From: Flavobacterium noncentrifugens
GTDB lineage: Bacteria; Bacteroidota; Bacteroidia; Flavobacteriales; Flavobacteriaceae
Length of the DNA stretch: 64,000 nucleotides
Direction of reading: 5' to 3'
Assembly (NCBI RefSeq): GCF_900100375.1
Contig: NZ_FNEZ01000002.1
Span: 682,001 to 746,000 of the forward strand
Below, piece after piece: positions 9,527 through 18,272 of this stretch. The notes under the pieces are model-generated. The model did no database searches and was not told the DNA's origin. It saw only the letters and a list, made by a program, of their open reading frames with translations. Position numbers and translations under genes: made by a program. Position 1 is the first letter of the stretch; every line of letters begins with the position of its first letter.

Positions 9527-9649
9527 ATGAATATATAAAAACAGTTTTAATTTTTTTTAAATTATTTTGTTGTTTGTTTGTAACACCCCGAAAGTAGTGA
9601 CTTTTGTGTGTACAAATATTAACTTAACAATAAGATTTCGATCAAAGCA

Positions 9650-9682
9650 TAAAAAAACTCCGAAGGTGAATCCGGAGTTTTT
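9650..9682 (-). terminator. Terminator of the efflux operon
   Basis: The stem AAACTCCG/CGGAGTTT (9655-9662 with 9673-9680) is followed on the minus strand by a run of T. It lies directly after the stop of the MFS efflux gene. Confidence 0.9.
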
Positions 9683-9684
9683 GT

Positions 9685-11277
9685 TTAGTGCATGGCTTCA
9701 GAAAGATCGACTTTGTTTTTTCCTCGTTTAACCAGCAATATGATTGGAATGCAACACAGGAATAAGATTCCGAGGTACAGGAAAATATCCATATACGACA
9801 TCACGGTACTTTGTTTGTTGACCGACATATCCAATAATTGATACGCTTTTCCAAGTGCTTCATTCGGAGTAAAACCTTTCGACATAAAACTTTGCTGCAA
9901 TTGGTGTACGCGGTTTTGCACTTCAAGTTTGCTCATGTCAAGGTTTGAAACCAAATTTACGCGGTGCTCCTGGCTGAAACGCGTAATAAAGGTCGTAATG
10001 ATCGCAATCCCGAAAGAACCGCCCAATTGGCGCATCATTCCGGTAAAAGCCGCGCCTTCACCAATGTGTTTTCCTTTTAAGGTCGAAAGCGCCATCGTCG
10101 TGATTGGTACGAATAACAATCCGAGGCCAATTCCTCTCATAATTAGCGGCCAGTACATATGTTCTACACCAGTATCGGGTGTGATAATGTTGTGCATCCA
10201 AAACGTAAAAACAAAGAAAACCAAGAATCCAACTGCAACCATATAAGCCTGCGGAACGCCTTTCTGAATTAAATTTCCAATGATCGGCATCATAAAAGCA
10301 GTAGTAATCGACCCGGGAATCAACAACAATCCGGCATCAGTCGCCGTCCAACCCAAAATCGACTGCGTATAAATTGGGATGACCAATGTCGATCCGTAAA
10401 GGCCGAAACCAAGAATGAAACACATTACGGTTCCAACCCGCAAATTTCCGTCTTTGAGTACTTTTAAATTCACGATCGGATGCTGGTAGGTGAGTTCGCG
10501 CCATAAAAAAGCGAGAAAACCAAGGACGCTTACAACACTTAAAATCACAATTAATTCATCGTTGAACCAATCGTCCTGCTGTCCGTGCTCGAGTACGAAT
10601 TGCAAAGATCCGATGAACGAAGCAAGAAAGACAATTCCCCACCAATCGACCTGATTGGCTTTGAGCTTTTCCCCATATTTCGGACTTTTCACAAACGTCA
10701 TCGTCAAAAATACCGCGATAATCCCAAGTGGAATGTTGATGTAAAAGATATAAGGCCACGAGAAATTATCGACAAGATAACCTCCGAGCGGCGGTCCTAA
10801 TGTTGGCCCAACGATCACACCCATTCCGTAAATCGCTTGCGCCATTCCGCGTTTGGCAATCGGGTAACTTTCGGTGATGATCGTTTGTGCGGTCACGAGC
10901 AATGCGCCACCGCCAAGCCCTTGTACGAAACGAAAGGCGACGAGTTCCCAGATATTCGAGGCATTTCCGCAAAGAAAAGACGATACTGTAAATATGATGA
11001 TCGACACCGCAAAATAATTACGCCGTCCAAATTGCTGTGAAAGCCATGAAGTCATCGGGATCACGATCACGTTTGCAATCGCATAAGCTGTAATCACCCA
11101 GGCGACATCGGTTAAAGTCGCGCCAAGGCTTCCGCGCATATCGGTCAATGCGACATTGACAATCGTGGTATCGACGATCTCGAGTAGGGCACAAAGTACA
11201 GCCGTAATCGTAATGATCACGCGCCTAAAGCCGTATTCTACCAAATCGTCATCTCCTGCTGTAGCTACTGCTGCCAT
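9685..11277 (-). CDS. DHA2-family MFS drug efflux permease (EmrB-type)
   Basis: A 530-residue protein with about 14 hydrophobic segments. The conserved DHA2 patterns are present: DTTIVNVALTDM in helix 1, FVQGLGGGALLVTAQTII, and the antiporter motif C region GVIVGPTLGPPLGGYLVDNFSWPYIFYINIPLG near residue 165. It should work as the inner-membrane pump of a tripartite system with the adaptor at 11418 and the TolC-type channel at 12513. It is the last gene of the tetR-tolC-emrA-emrB order. Substrates are not readable from sequence. A dispersed hairpin repeat sits in the 140-bp gap before it. Confidence 0.92.
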   Translation of the reverse strand: MAAVATAGDDDLVEYGFRRVIITITAVLCALLEIVDTTIVNVALTDMRGSLGATLTDVAWVITAYAIANVIVIPMTSWLSQQFGRRNYFAVSIIIFTVSSFLCGNASNIWELVAFRFVQGLGGGALLVTAQTIITESYPIAKRGMAQAIYGMGVIVGPTLGPPLGGYLVDNFSWPYIFYINIPLGIIAVFLTMTFVKSPKYGEKLKANQVDWWGIVFLASFIGSLQFVLEHGQQDDWFNDELIVILSVVSVLGFLAFLWRELTYQHPIVNLKVLKDGNLRVGTVMCFILGFGLYGSTLVIPIYTQSILGWTATDAGLLLIPGSITTAFMMPIIGNLIQKGVPQAYMVAVGFLVFFVFTFWMHNIITPDTGVEHMYWPLIMRGIGLGLLFVPITTMALSTLKGKHIGEGAAFTGMMRQLGGSFGIAIITTFITRFSQEHRVNLVSNLDMSKLEVQNRVHQLQQSFMSKGFTPNEALGKAYQLLDMSVNKQSTVMSYMDIFLYLGILFLCCIPIILLVKRGKNKVDLSEAMH

Positions 11278-11330
11278 GTTTTTTGAATTTGTAATTAATA
11301 ATGACTAATTGTTTTGGAAACGGAAACCCT

Positions 11331-11404
11331 AGCCCTGATGGAAGCGGCATCCTTTTTCCCGATTCTTTAAGGGAAAAAGATACAGCGGACAGCAGGAAAT
11401 AGCT
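11331..11404. repeat. Dispersed hairpin repeat, copy C
   Basis: This element lies between the adaptor and pump genes. It has the pattern GATGGAAGCGGCATCCTTTTT, a stem CTTTTTCCC/GGGAAAAAG (11352-11360 with 11371-11379), then AGATACAGCGG. It is a divergent relative of the copies at 15484 and 21756, which share GGATrGnAGyGG, TCCTTTTT and AAAAAGAT. Confidence 0.6.
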
Positions 11405-11417
11405 TCTGAAAAAACAA

Positions 11418-12500
11418 TTATTTCAAATGCACGTCAACATCAACGTTCATTCCCGGTCTGAGCAGTTTCATTTTTTCAGCATCATTGTTTTTGTCAAGGC
11501 TGATTTTTACAGGCAATCTCTGGATCGTTTTCACGAAGTTTCCGGTAGCATTATCAGGTGGCAATAAAGAAAATCTTGAGCCTGTAGCTGGAGAAAAAGA
11601 GGTAATTGTTCCTTCGAAATCGGTATCAGGGTAAGCATCGACTTTGATTGTCGCTTTTTGCCCGATGACCATTTTGTTCAGTTGTGTTTCCTTAAAATTC
11701 GCAATTACCCACACGTTGCTGCTGTTAATGATGTAGAATAATGATTGTCCAGGTTGTACCAATTGTCCGGTTTGGATGGCGATTTTAGAAACCTGTCCGT
11801 CAGCCGAAGCCGTAACCACAGTGTAAGATAAATTCAGGTTTGCGGCATCAAGCGCGGCTTTTGCACGGTTGATATTGGCTGCAGCCACATCGGTTTGTTT
11901 GCTCGAAACATTTGATTTGGCCTGGATCACCGATTTCTGGAAGTTGCTCGCACGCTGTTGATCCTGTAAAATTTTCAACTGGCTTTGTGCTTCTAATTTT
12001 GCAGCTTCTGCCTGTTCAAATTGTTGTTTCGTGATTGAATGGTTTTTGTAAAGGTTGTTGTAACGCTCGAAATCATTCGAAGCCAGTTTCAAACGGATTT
12101 TAGCTGTTTCAATGTTTCCACCAGCCGATTGCACATTCGCTTCAGATACCGAAACGTTTGCCTGAGCACTTCCAACATCAGCTTTTGAAACTGCAAGATT
12201 GCCTTGTGCTGCAACCAGCGCGGCTTCGGCATCAGCCAGTTTGACTACATAATCTTTGTCATCGATTGTAAATAAAGTATCTCCTTTTTTGACATAATCA
12301 TTGTCTTTTACATACACTTTGGTCACATATCCGGTTACTCTTGGGATAATCGGGTTCATGTTTTTCTCGATCTGCGCATCATCGGTACCTTCGTGGGCAA
12401 GCGAGTGCACGTATTTGTAAATTCCGTAAGTCAATCCTAAAACGATCAATACTCCGAAAATCAGTATAAATTTCTTGTTGGTTTTTTTCTTTTCTTCCAT
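11418..12500 (-). CDS. HlyD/EmrA-family membrane fusion adaptor
   Basis: A 360-residue periplasmic adaptor. One N-terminal membrane helix (KKFILIFGVLIVLGLTYGIY) is followed by a biotinyl-lipoyl-like half (PIIPRVTGYVTKVYVKDNDYVKKGDTLFTID), a long alpha-helical hairpin rich in Ala/Gln (~residues 75-200), and the second lipoyl half plus beta-barrel (VTASADGQVSKIAIQTGQLVQPGQSLF, KATIKVDAYPD). This is the complete EmrA layout. It bridges the MFS pump at 9685 and the TolC-like channel at 12513, and lies 12 bp downstream of the channel gene. Confidence 0.92.
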   Translation of the reverse strand: MEEKKKTNKKFILIFGVLIVLGLTYGIYKYVHSLAHEGTDDAQIEKNMNPIIPRVTGYVTKVYVKDNDYVKKGDTLFTIDDKDYVVKLADAEAALVAAQGNLAVSKADVGSAQANVSVSEANVQSAGGNIETAKIRLKLASNDFERYNNLYKNHSITKQQFEQAEAAKLEAQSQLKILQDQQRASNFQKSVIQAKSNVSSKQTDVAAANINRAKAALDAANLNLSYTVVTASADGQVSKIAIQTGQLVQPGQSLFYIINSSNVWVIANFKETQLNKMVIGQKATIKVDAYPDTDFEGTITSFSPATGSRFSLLPPDNATGNFVKTIQRLPVKISLDKNNDAEKMKLLRPGMNVDVDVHLK

Positions 12501-12512
12501 GATGGGTAAATA

Positions 12513-13856
12513 TTATTTTGTTGTAAGGTTGAATGATTGGGTCAGTTGGCCCGAGGCGTCGAGCAATTCGTAATATTTTAACACAACGTTTGCTTTGGCA
12601 TAAGCAAGGTTGATCTTGGCGCTGAGATCCTCAACATCGGCTTCAAGCAAATCGTTGGTATCTGAAAGCCCGTTGTCGTATTTGTCTTTTACGATGCGGA
12701 AATTCTCATCTGCCTGGCCAACAGCTTCGGTATATACTTTATCCTGTTTCATCGACAAATCATAGCTTTCTTTGGCTTCCATGATCTGTTCTTTGATGCG
12801 GTCGGTTAAAATGGCTTTTTGCTGTTCTACTTCCTGGGCGCGGCTTTTGGCAGCTTTGACCTCTTTGCCGTTTTTAAAGATTGAAGATAAATTGTAGGAC
12901 AACCCAACGCCAACATTCATCGCATTTTCTACACGAACAACGTTCTGAATGTCCATCGCGACATAACCGCCAGTCAATGAAAGTGCGGGATAATATCCGC
13001 TTTGCGCGACTTTAATTTCCGACTTGCTTGCATTTTCGAGATGGCTTAAAGCTTCCATATCTTTTCGGCTTTGTAATGCTTCTGCTTCGGTTTGTACATT
13101 AAACGAAAATAAATCGTTCTGGATGCTTTCCGGACTTACAGAAATTTGTGTTTCAGGCGAAAGTTTTAATAAAGTGACCAGATAATAATTAATAAGTCGC
13201 ACGTTTTTCTCGGCATCATCCAATGACAATTGGTATTTTGAAACCTGCAGTTGCGCTTTTAATAAATCGTTTCTCGCAATAATTCCATTTTGCTCCATGG
13301 CGGTAAAATCGGTCACACGCTGTTGCCCGCTTTTGAGGCTTTCCTTGAACAATTCGACAGATTTTTGCGCTTTATATAAATCGGCATAATAGCTTACAAC
13401 TTTCATTGCCGTTTCCTCTTTCGTATAACTGGCGTTTGCAAGTTCGGCTTTGTACTGACTTTCAGATGCTTTGATGCTGTTCCTGAGTTTGAAGCCCGAA
13501 AATAAGGGCATTGAAACGCTGGCTTGCCCAAACATCAATTGGTTGACTTTCGGGGTCGCCGCTGGTTCTGCATCCGGATCAGACGACGCTTCGCCTGAAG
13601 ATTTCAGTTTGATGTCGGCATTTGTCAGGCGCAAATATTGTCCTGAAATTTTGACATCGGGATACTGGTTGTTTTTGACCGACGAGAGTTCGTAGCTTCT
13701 CGTCACCGATTTTGTCGTAGCAAGGCCGACTTCATCACTCTTGGAAAGCGCGATTTCGACAGCATCTTTAAGCGACAGATTGGTTTTCTGTTGTGCGTGG
13801 ACGGATGAAATTCCGATAAGGAAAATTCCGAACAGCAAGAGTTTACTAAATTTCAT
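12513..13856 (-). CDS. TolC-family outer membrane efflux protein
   Basis: A 447-residue protein with a signal peptide (MKFSKLLLFGIFLIGISSVHAQ) and the two tandem helical/strand repeats of the OEP family: NLSLKDAVEIALSKS at the N-terminus, then long heptad-rich helices (EQQKAILTDRIKEQIMEAKESYDL) and the equatorial SDTNDLLEADVEDLSAKINLAYAKANV motif. It forms the outer-membrane exit duct for the neighbouring EmrA/EmrB pair. Its start overlaps the end of the tetR-type gene by 11 bp, so the two are translationally coupled. Confidence 0.92.
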   Translation of the reverse strand: MKFSKLLLFGIFLIGISSVHAQQKTNLSLKDAVEIALSKSDEVGLATTKSVTRSYELSSVKNNQYPDVKISGQYLRLTNADIKLKSSGEASSDPDAEPAATPKVNQLMFGQASVSMPLFSGFKLRNSIKASESQYKAELANASYTKEETAMKVVSYYADLYKAQKSVELFKESLKSGQQRVTDFTAMEQNGIIARNDLLKAQLQVSKYQLSLDDAEKNVRLINYYLVTLLKLSPETQISVSPESIQNDLFSFNVQTEAEALQSRKDMEALSHLENASKSEIKVAQSGYYPALSLTGGYVAMDIQNVVRVENAMNVGVGLSYNLSSIFKNGKEVKAAKSRAQEVEQQKAILTDRIKEQIMEAKESYDLSMKQDKVYTEAVGQADENFRIVKDKYDNGLSDTNDLLEADVEDLSAKINLAYAKANVVLKYYELLDASGQLTQSFNLTTK

Positions 13857-14472
13857 TTATTAAAAGGGCTTTGATGGTTTGTTTAATGTGTTTTGTTAAG
13901 TCGGTTTTGATGTAATTGTCGAAGGCTTCATCGGTTCTCAAATCGAGAAGTTCTTCAAAATACGGGCGGTTCATCTGAAAATGGAAAAACGTTCCAAGTA
14001 TCGTTGGCGGAAGCAAAATCACGTTGATGTCTTTTTTGAAAATGCCTTTTTCCTGGCCTTCGGTAATGATTTTTTCGAGTGAGATCAAATTCTGGCGTTT
14101 GACTTCTGTAAAAGATTTGATGTCAACGGCACGTTTTTTATTCGACAGTTCGAAATGCAGGATTTGATAAATGCATTTGTTTTTGTTGATGCGGGTAATG
14201 TATAAATCGATGAGTTTGTTGATTTTTTCCATCGGCTCAATGGCTTCCTGATACAGGTTTTCAAGCTGCATTTTAAGGTCGGAAGTACGGAAATAAATCA
14301 GGGATTCAAGCATTTTTTCCTTCGATCCGAAATAATACGAAACCATTGCAATGTTAATTTTCGCGTCTTTTGAAATGTTCCGTATCGATGTTCCGTCAAA
14401 GCCTTTCTCTGCAAAAAGCTTTTCAGCTACGAGCAGAATCCGGATTTGTTTGTCATTTAAGTCTAACGTCAT
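13846..14472 (-). CDS. TetR/AcrR-family repressor of the efflux operon
   Basis: A 208-residue regulator. The N-terminal helix-turn-helix (ILLVAEKLFAEKGFDGTSIRNISKDAKINIAMVSYYFGSKEKML) is a canonical TetR domain. The remaining helices form the ligand-binding and dimerisation part, which I cannot match to a ligand. As first gene of the operon it most likely represses its own promoter and with it tolC-emrA-emrB. Two 16-bp direct repeats covering the predicted promoter are the likely operators. Confidence 0.9.
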   Translation of the reverse strand: MTLDLNDKQIRILLVAEKLFAEKGFDGTSIRNISKDAKINIAMVSYYFGSKEKMLESLIYFRTSDLKMQLENLYQEAIEPMEKINKLIDLYITRINKNKCIYQILHFELSNKKRAVDIKSFTEVKRQNLISLEKIITEGQEKGIFKKDINVILLPPTILGTFFHFQMNRPYFEELLDLRTDEAFDNYIKTDLTKHIKQTIKALLINEI

Positions 14473-14493
14473 GGTATGATTTTAAATCGGACA

Positions 14494-14533
14494 CAAAGTT
14501 AAACGATTGTTTAATTCAAACGTTTGTTTAATT
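14494..14533 (-). promoter_or_regulatory. tetR-efflux promoter with tandem operator repeats
   Basis: The minus strand has TAACTTTG (14494-14501), an exact TAnnTTTG -7 element. Overlapping and upstream of it are two direct repeats, AAACGATTGTTTAATT (14501-14516) and AAACGTTTGTTTAATT (14518-14533). They match at 15 of 16 bases with a 17-bp period. Each has internal dyad symmetry: TAAAC-N4-GTTTA in the first and CAAACGTTTG in the second. Two TetR dimers side by side would cover the promoter. Confidence 0.65.
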
Positions 14534-14595
14534 TTCCTTTAACGTAATATTAACATAAAACGTTTTCGAGTGTTTTGGGCGGATTTTTATTGAAC

Positions 14596-14691
14596 GCAGA
14601 TGACCAAGATTTTACAAGTTTGCGCTAAATAATAATTGAAAAAAACGCGCCTTATAATTATCGCAAACAAAAGAAATCTTCATTCATCTGC
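14596..14691. repeat. Long imperfect inverted repeat after trpA
   Basis: GCAGATGACCAAGATTT (14596-14612) pairs with AAATCTTCATTCATCTGC (14674-14691). Inside it TTTGCG (14619-14624) pairs with CGCAAA (14662-14667). The region could fold into a long hairpin at the 3' end of the trp operon. It has no T-run typical of an intrinsic terminator. Confidence 0.5.
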
Positions 14692-14699
14692 ATTCCAAT

Positions 14700-15467
14700 T
14701 TAAAATAAACGAATCCCGGAAATAAAAGAATCGATTTTAGAAATCCCGTTTTTAGTCAAATGCTTCACAAAAGCGCTTCCGATAATTGCTCCTGAAGTTG
14801 CTTTCGTCGCCTGTTCAAATGTTTTTTTGTTGTTGATCCCAAAGCCAACGATCAGCGGGTTTTTGAGATTCATTTCAGAAATGCGCTTAAAATAATTCGT
14901 CTGGATTTCACTAAAACCATCCGAACTTCCAGTCACGCTCGAAGACGAAACCATGTAAATAAATCCGTTAGAAATGCTGTCGATAAAACGTATGCGTTCG
15001 TCAGAAGTTTGCGGCGTAATCAGGAAAACATTGGTCAAACCAAATTTTTCAAAAGTGGATTTGTATTCTTTTTCGTAGATATCGACCGGAAGATCGGGTA
15101 TAATCAGTCCGTCAATTCCGGTTTCTGAACATTTCCTGCAAAATTCGGCCACGCCAAATTGCAGTATCGGATTAAAATAACCCATGATCAGCAACGGAAT
15201 CTGAATGCTTTCGCGAATGGTACGCAGTTGCTCAAAAAGCAATTTTGTTGTCATGCCGTTTTGCAATGCTGCAGTCGAACTTGCCTGAATTGTTGGGCCA
15301 TCGGCCAATGGATCGCTGAATGGCAATCCGATTTCGATCATGTCGACGCCGCTTTTTTCGAGTTCCTGAATAATCGAAACCGTATCATTAATTTTTGGAT
15401 AACCTGCGGTGAAGTAGATGGAAAGCAGTTTTTTATTTTGGGATAATTTATTTTGAATGCGATTCAT
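14700..15467 (-). CDS. trpA: Tryptophan synthase alpha subunit
   Basis: A 255-residue TIM barrel that cleaves indole-3-glycerol phosphate to indole and glyceraldehyde 3-phosphate. The catalytic Glu and Asp lie in VDMIEIGLPFSDPLADGPTIQ. The phosphate-binding loops (PLIVGFGINNKKT, GAIIGSAFVKHL) are present. The length is slightly below the usual ~265 but nothing essential is missing. It is the last gene of the trp operon and is separated from trpB by a 131-bp spacer with a hairpin repeat. Confidence 0.96.
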   Translation of the reverse strand: MNRIQNKLSQNKKLLSIYFTAGYPKINDTVSIIQELEKSGVDMIEIGLPFSDPLADGPTIQASSTAALQNGMTTKLLFEQLRTIRESIQIPLLIMGYFNPILQFGVAEFCRKCSETGIDGLIIPDLPVDIYEKEYKSTFEKFGLTNVFLITPQTSDERIRFIDSISNGFIYMVSSSSVTGSSDGFSEIQTNYFKRISEMNLKNPLIVGFGINNKKTFEQATKATSGAIIGSAFVKHLTKNGISKIDSFISGIRLF

Positions 15468-15483
15468 ATTATTGCGTGTTTGT

Positions 15484-15592
15484 GTGCGTTAGGGATAGTA
15501 GTGGAAATCCTTTTTGTTTTTGAAATTACAATCTATTTAGAACCATCTTTCAAACAAAAAGATTGAAACGCATAGCCCGACCTTTAGGTAAC
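15484..15592. repeat. Dispersed hairpin repeat, copy A (between trpB and trpA)
   Basis: The 109-bp element is bounded by the inverted ends GCGTTA (15484-15489) and TAACGC (15587-15592). It contains GGATAGTAGTGGAAATCC and a perfect 10-bp internal stem CTTTTTGTTT/AAACAAAAAG (15508-15517 with 15550-15559), followed by ATTGAAACGCATAGCCCGAC. The same plan occurs at 21756. Confidence 0.7.
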
Positions 15593-15598
15593 GCCCAA

Positions 15599-16780
15599 TT
15601 ATAATTTAAAATAATCAATATACGTATTCAGATCCTTGTCGCCGCGGCCAGACAAACTGATCACGACAACATCGTCAGGCTTAAACGGTTTTTTATCTAA
15701 AACAGCGAACGCATGCGCGCTTTCAATGGCCGGAATAATGCCTTCGGTTTTTGCGAGTTCGAGTCCGGATTGCATTGCTTCATCGTCAGTGATCGCAAGG
15801 AATTCAGCGCGTTTGGTTTGGTATAAATTCGCATGCATCGGCCCAACGCCAGGATAATCGAGCCCGGCAGAAATTGAATACGGTTCTGTGATCTGGCCGT
15901 CGGGACTTTGCATCAATAAGGTTTTACTTCCGTGGATAATCCCGACTTTTCCAAGTACCGAAGTTGCAGCGCTTTCACCCGAATGTATGCCTTTTCCGGC
16001 AGCTTCAACCGCAATTAATTTGACGTTTTCATTGTCTAAAAAATGATAAAAAGCCCCGGCAGCATTGCTTCCGCCGCCTACGCAGGCGATTACATAATCG
16101 GGATTTTCACGGCCTTCTTTTTCGAGCAATTGTTTTTGGATCTCGTCAGAAATGACCGACTGGAATTTGGCGACCATATCAGGATATGGATGCGGCCCAA
16201 CGACCGATCCGATGATGTAATACGTGTCAATCGGATTGTTGATCCAGTCGCGGATCGCTTCATTCGTCGCGTCTTTTAAGGTTTTCGAACCTGAAGTTGC
16301 TGGGCGGACTTCCGCGCCAAGCATTTTCATCCTAGCAACATTTGGCGACTGTCTTTTGATGTCGATTTCACCCATGTAAACGATGCATTGCAAACCCATC
16401 AAAGCGCACACGGTTGCAGTTGCCACGCCGTGTTGCCCGGCTCCGGTTTCAGCGATAATCCGTGTTTTTCCAAGGTGTTTTGCCATTAAAATCTGCCCGA
16501 TCGTATTGTTGATTTTATGTGCGCCGGTATGGCATAGATCTTCGCGTTTCAGGTAAATTTTGGTGTTGTACTTTTTGGATAAGCGTTCGGCAAAATAGAG
16601 CGGAGTGGGGCGGCCTGCAAAATCGCGCAGCAAATTTTCAAATTCGGTTTTAAACGAAGTTTCGTTGCTGATTTTAAGGTAGTTTTGACGCAATTCCTCG
16701 ACATTGGCATAAAGCATTTCGGGAATGAAGGCACCGCCAAACTCACCGTAGAATCCGTTTTTATCAATATTGTAGGTCAT
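15599..16780 (-). CDS. trpB: Tryptophan synthase beta subunit
   Basis: A 393-residue PLP enzyme that joins indole and serine to give tryptophan. The PLP lysine lies in [18 protein letters not shown], the glycine-rich phosphate loop is [13 protein letters not shown], and [15 protein letters not shown] residues ([12 protein letters not shown]) form the substrate carboxylate loop. Length and motifs are those of TrpB1. Its start overlaps the trpF stop by 4 bp (ATGA). It acts as an alpha2beta2 complex with the trpA product. Confidence 0.97.
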   Translation of the reverse strand: MTYNIDKNGFYGEFGGAFIPEMLYANVEELRQNYLKISNETSFKTEFENLLRDFAGRPTPLYFAERLSKKYNTKIYLKREDLCHTGAHKINNTIGQILMAKHLGKTRIIAETGAGQHGVATATVCALMGLQCIVYMGEIDIKRQSPNVARMKMLGAEVRPATSGSKTLKDATNEAIRDWINNPIDTYYIIGSVVGPHPYPDMVAKFQSVISDEIQKQLLEKEGRENPDYVIACVGGGSNAAGAFYHFLDNENVKLIAVEAAGKGIHSGESAATSVLGKVGIIHGSKTLLMQSPDGQITEPYSISAGLDYPGVGPMHANLYQTKRAEFLAITDDEAMQSGLELAKTEGIIPAIESAHAFAVLDKKPFKPDDVVVISLSGRGDKDLNTYIDYFKL

Positions 16781-17382
16781 AATTTTGCTTTGAATTGTTT
16801 GATTGATCCAATGTTTTTTAATCCTGGTTCTGTTTCGAATTTGCTGTTGATGTCGATCGCATAAATGGGCAGGTTAAGATTTTTGATTTCTTCAATTTCA
16901 TTCACTCCGATGCCGCCGCTGAGGAAAAACGGTTTTTCGGAGTTGTAATTTTTTAGGATTTGCCAGTTGAATTTGCTGCCGTTTCCACCGGGCAATTTGC
17001 CTTTGGTATCGAATAAAAAATAATTGGCGACAGCTTCAAAAGGTTTTAAATCCTCAAAATTAAAATCATTTTCAATGGAAAAAACTTTGATGATTTTGAT
17101 ATTTTGCTTTTGCAATTCGGAACAATATTCGGTAGATTCGTTTCCATGTAACTGTACAATTTGCAATTGGTACTTCTGGATCTTATCGATGACAATTTCG
17201 ATTCTTTCATTTACGAAAACACCTACTTTTTGAATGCTTTCAGGCAATTTTGGAATGTCGCCATCAAAATATCTGACCGACTTTTCCCAGAAGATAAAAC
17301 CCATGAAATCGGGAAGCAATTCACTTGCTTCAGCAATATTTTCAGGATATTTCATGCCGCATATTTTGAGTTTCATTACCAT
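16777..17382 (-). CDS. trpF: Phosphoribosylanthranilate isomerase
   Basis: A 201-residue TIM barrel performing the Amadori rearrangement of phosphoribosylanthranilate. It begins (M/V)[14 protein letters not shown]; the Cys in KICGM is the conserved catalytic residue. The catalytic Asp lies in [21 protein letters not shown], and [14 protein letters not shown] and [16 protein letters not shown] complete the phosphate site. Translation could start at 17382 or at the second ATG (17376), which gives the usual MKLKICG start. The 3' end overlaps trpB by 4 bp. The gap to trpC holds a large inverted repeat. Confidence 0.96.
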   Translation of the reverse strand: MVMKLKICGMKYPENIAEASELLPDFMGFIFWEKSVRYFDGDIPKLPESIQKVGVFVNERIEIVIDKIQKYQLQIVQLHGNESTEYCSELQKQNIKIIKVFSIENDFNFEDLKPFEAVANYFLFDTKGKLPGGNGSKFNWQILKNYNSEKPFFLSGGIGVNEIEEIKNLNLPIYAIDINSKFETEPGLKNIGSIKQFKAKL

Positions 17383-17389
17383 TTTTTTT

Positions 17390-17501
17390 AACCATTAAGG
17401 CATTAAGGTTCATTAAGTGCAAATTTTGCATTTCATTTTCTTTTTTTTAAACAATTAAGGCATTAAGTCCAATCTTAATGAACCTTAATGCCTTAATGGT
17501 T
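17390..17501. repeat. 28-bp perfect inverted repeat spanning the trpC stop codon
   Basis: A 28-bp sequence at 17390-17417 recurs in perfect inverted form at 17474-17501. A third, partial copy (ATTAAGGCATTAAG) lies at 17454-17467 in the spacer. The right arm runs into the end of trpC and supplies its last codons and stop. The left arm lies just upstream of trpF. The transcript can form a very stable hairpin with a 56-base loop between the two genes. Confidence 0.85.
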
Positions 17502-18270
17502 CCATGAATTTTTTTAAACTTTCACCCGGATTTTCAGTTTTCATAAAGTTTTCACCGATTAAAAAACCTTCAAAACCGTAGTTTTTTAAATCTTTAATCG
17601 CTTCAATACTACTGATTCCGCTTTCGGAAACTTTGACAAAATCGGAAGGGATTTTATAGGAAAGTGCTTTGCTGATGTCAAGGCCGACTTCGAAATTCTT
17701 GAGGTTTCTATTGTTCACGCCAATCATGTCAAGGCTTGACATGATTGTTTTTTCAAGTTCTTCTTCACTGTGCACTTCCAATAAAACTTCCAATGCGAGC
17801 GATTGTGCAAACTCAGATAAATTCTTGATTTCATCACGAGTCAAAACAGCGGCGATCAACAAAATGACATCGGCGCCAAAAGCTTTTGCTTCTAAAATCT
17901 GGTATTCGTCAACAATGAATTCTTTTCGGAGCAAAGGCACATTCACTGCGGCTTTCGCCAACAACAAATCGTCGAGCGAACCGCCAAAATATTTACCATC
18001 AGTTAAAACTGAAATTCCGCCAGCACCAGCGCGTTCATAACCTTGCGTAACTTCTTCAACTGAAATACTATAATTGATTTCACCTTTCGACGGCGAACGG
18101 CGTTTGAATTCAGCTATTATTCCGCACGGGCTGCTTCTTAAATTCTTGCTCATAGAGACCGTTCGTCCTCCAAATAAAACCGAATTTTCAAGCTGGGAAA
18201 CCGGAATGATCGATTTTTTGAGGATGATTTCCCGTTTTTTATCGGCGATGATGTTGCTTAAAATGTCCAT
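17485..18270 (-). CDS. trpC: Indole-3-glycerol phosphate synthase
   Basis: A 261-residue TIM barrel that closes the pyrrole ring of indole-3-glycerol phosphate. Conserved residues are seen in GIIAEFKRRSPSKGEIN (catalytic Lys), GGISVLTDGKYFGGSLDDL, PLLRKEFIVDEYQI (catalytic Lys/Glu region), EVLLEVHSEEEL, GVNNRNLKNFEV and VSESGI. It is a stand-alone enzyme, not fused to TrpF as in E. coli. The C-terminal residues EPLRH and the stop come from the inverted repeat at 17474-17501. The gene starts 2 bp after the trpD stop. Confidence 0.97.
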   Translation of the reverse strand: MDILSNIIADKKREIILKKSIIPVSQLENSVLFGGRTVSMSKNLRSSPCGIIAEFKRRSPSKGEINYSISVEEVTQGYERAGAGGISVLTDGKYFGGSLDDLLLAKAAVNVPLLRKEFIVDEYQILEAKAFGADVILLIAAVLTRDEIKNLSEFAQSLALEVLLEVHSEEELEKTIMSSLDMIGVNNRNLKNFEVGLDISKALSYKIPSDFVKVSESGISSIEAIKDLKNYGFEGFLIGENFMKTENPGESLKKFMEPLRH

Positions 18271-18272
18271 AA

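Noticed and set aside
17383..17484. Repeats between trpF and trpC considered as a CRISPR-like array
   Set aside because: Only inverted arms and one partial copy are present, with no regular direct repeats, spacers or cas genes.
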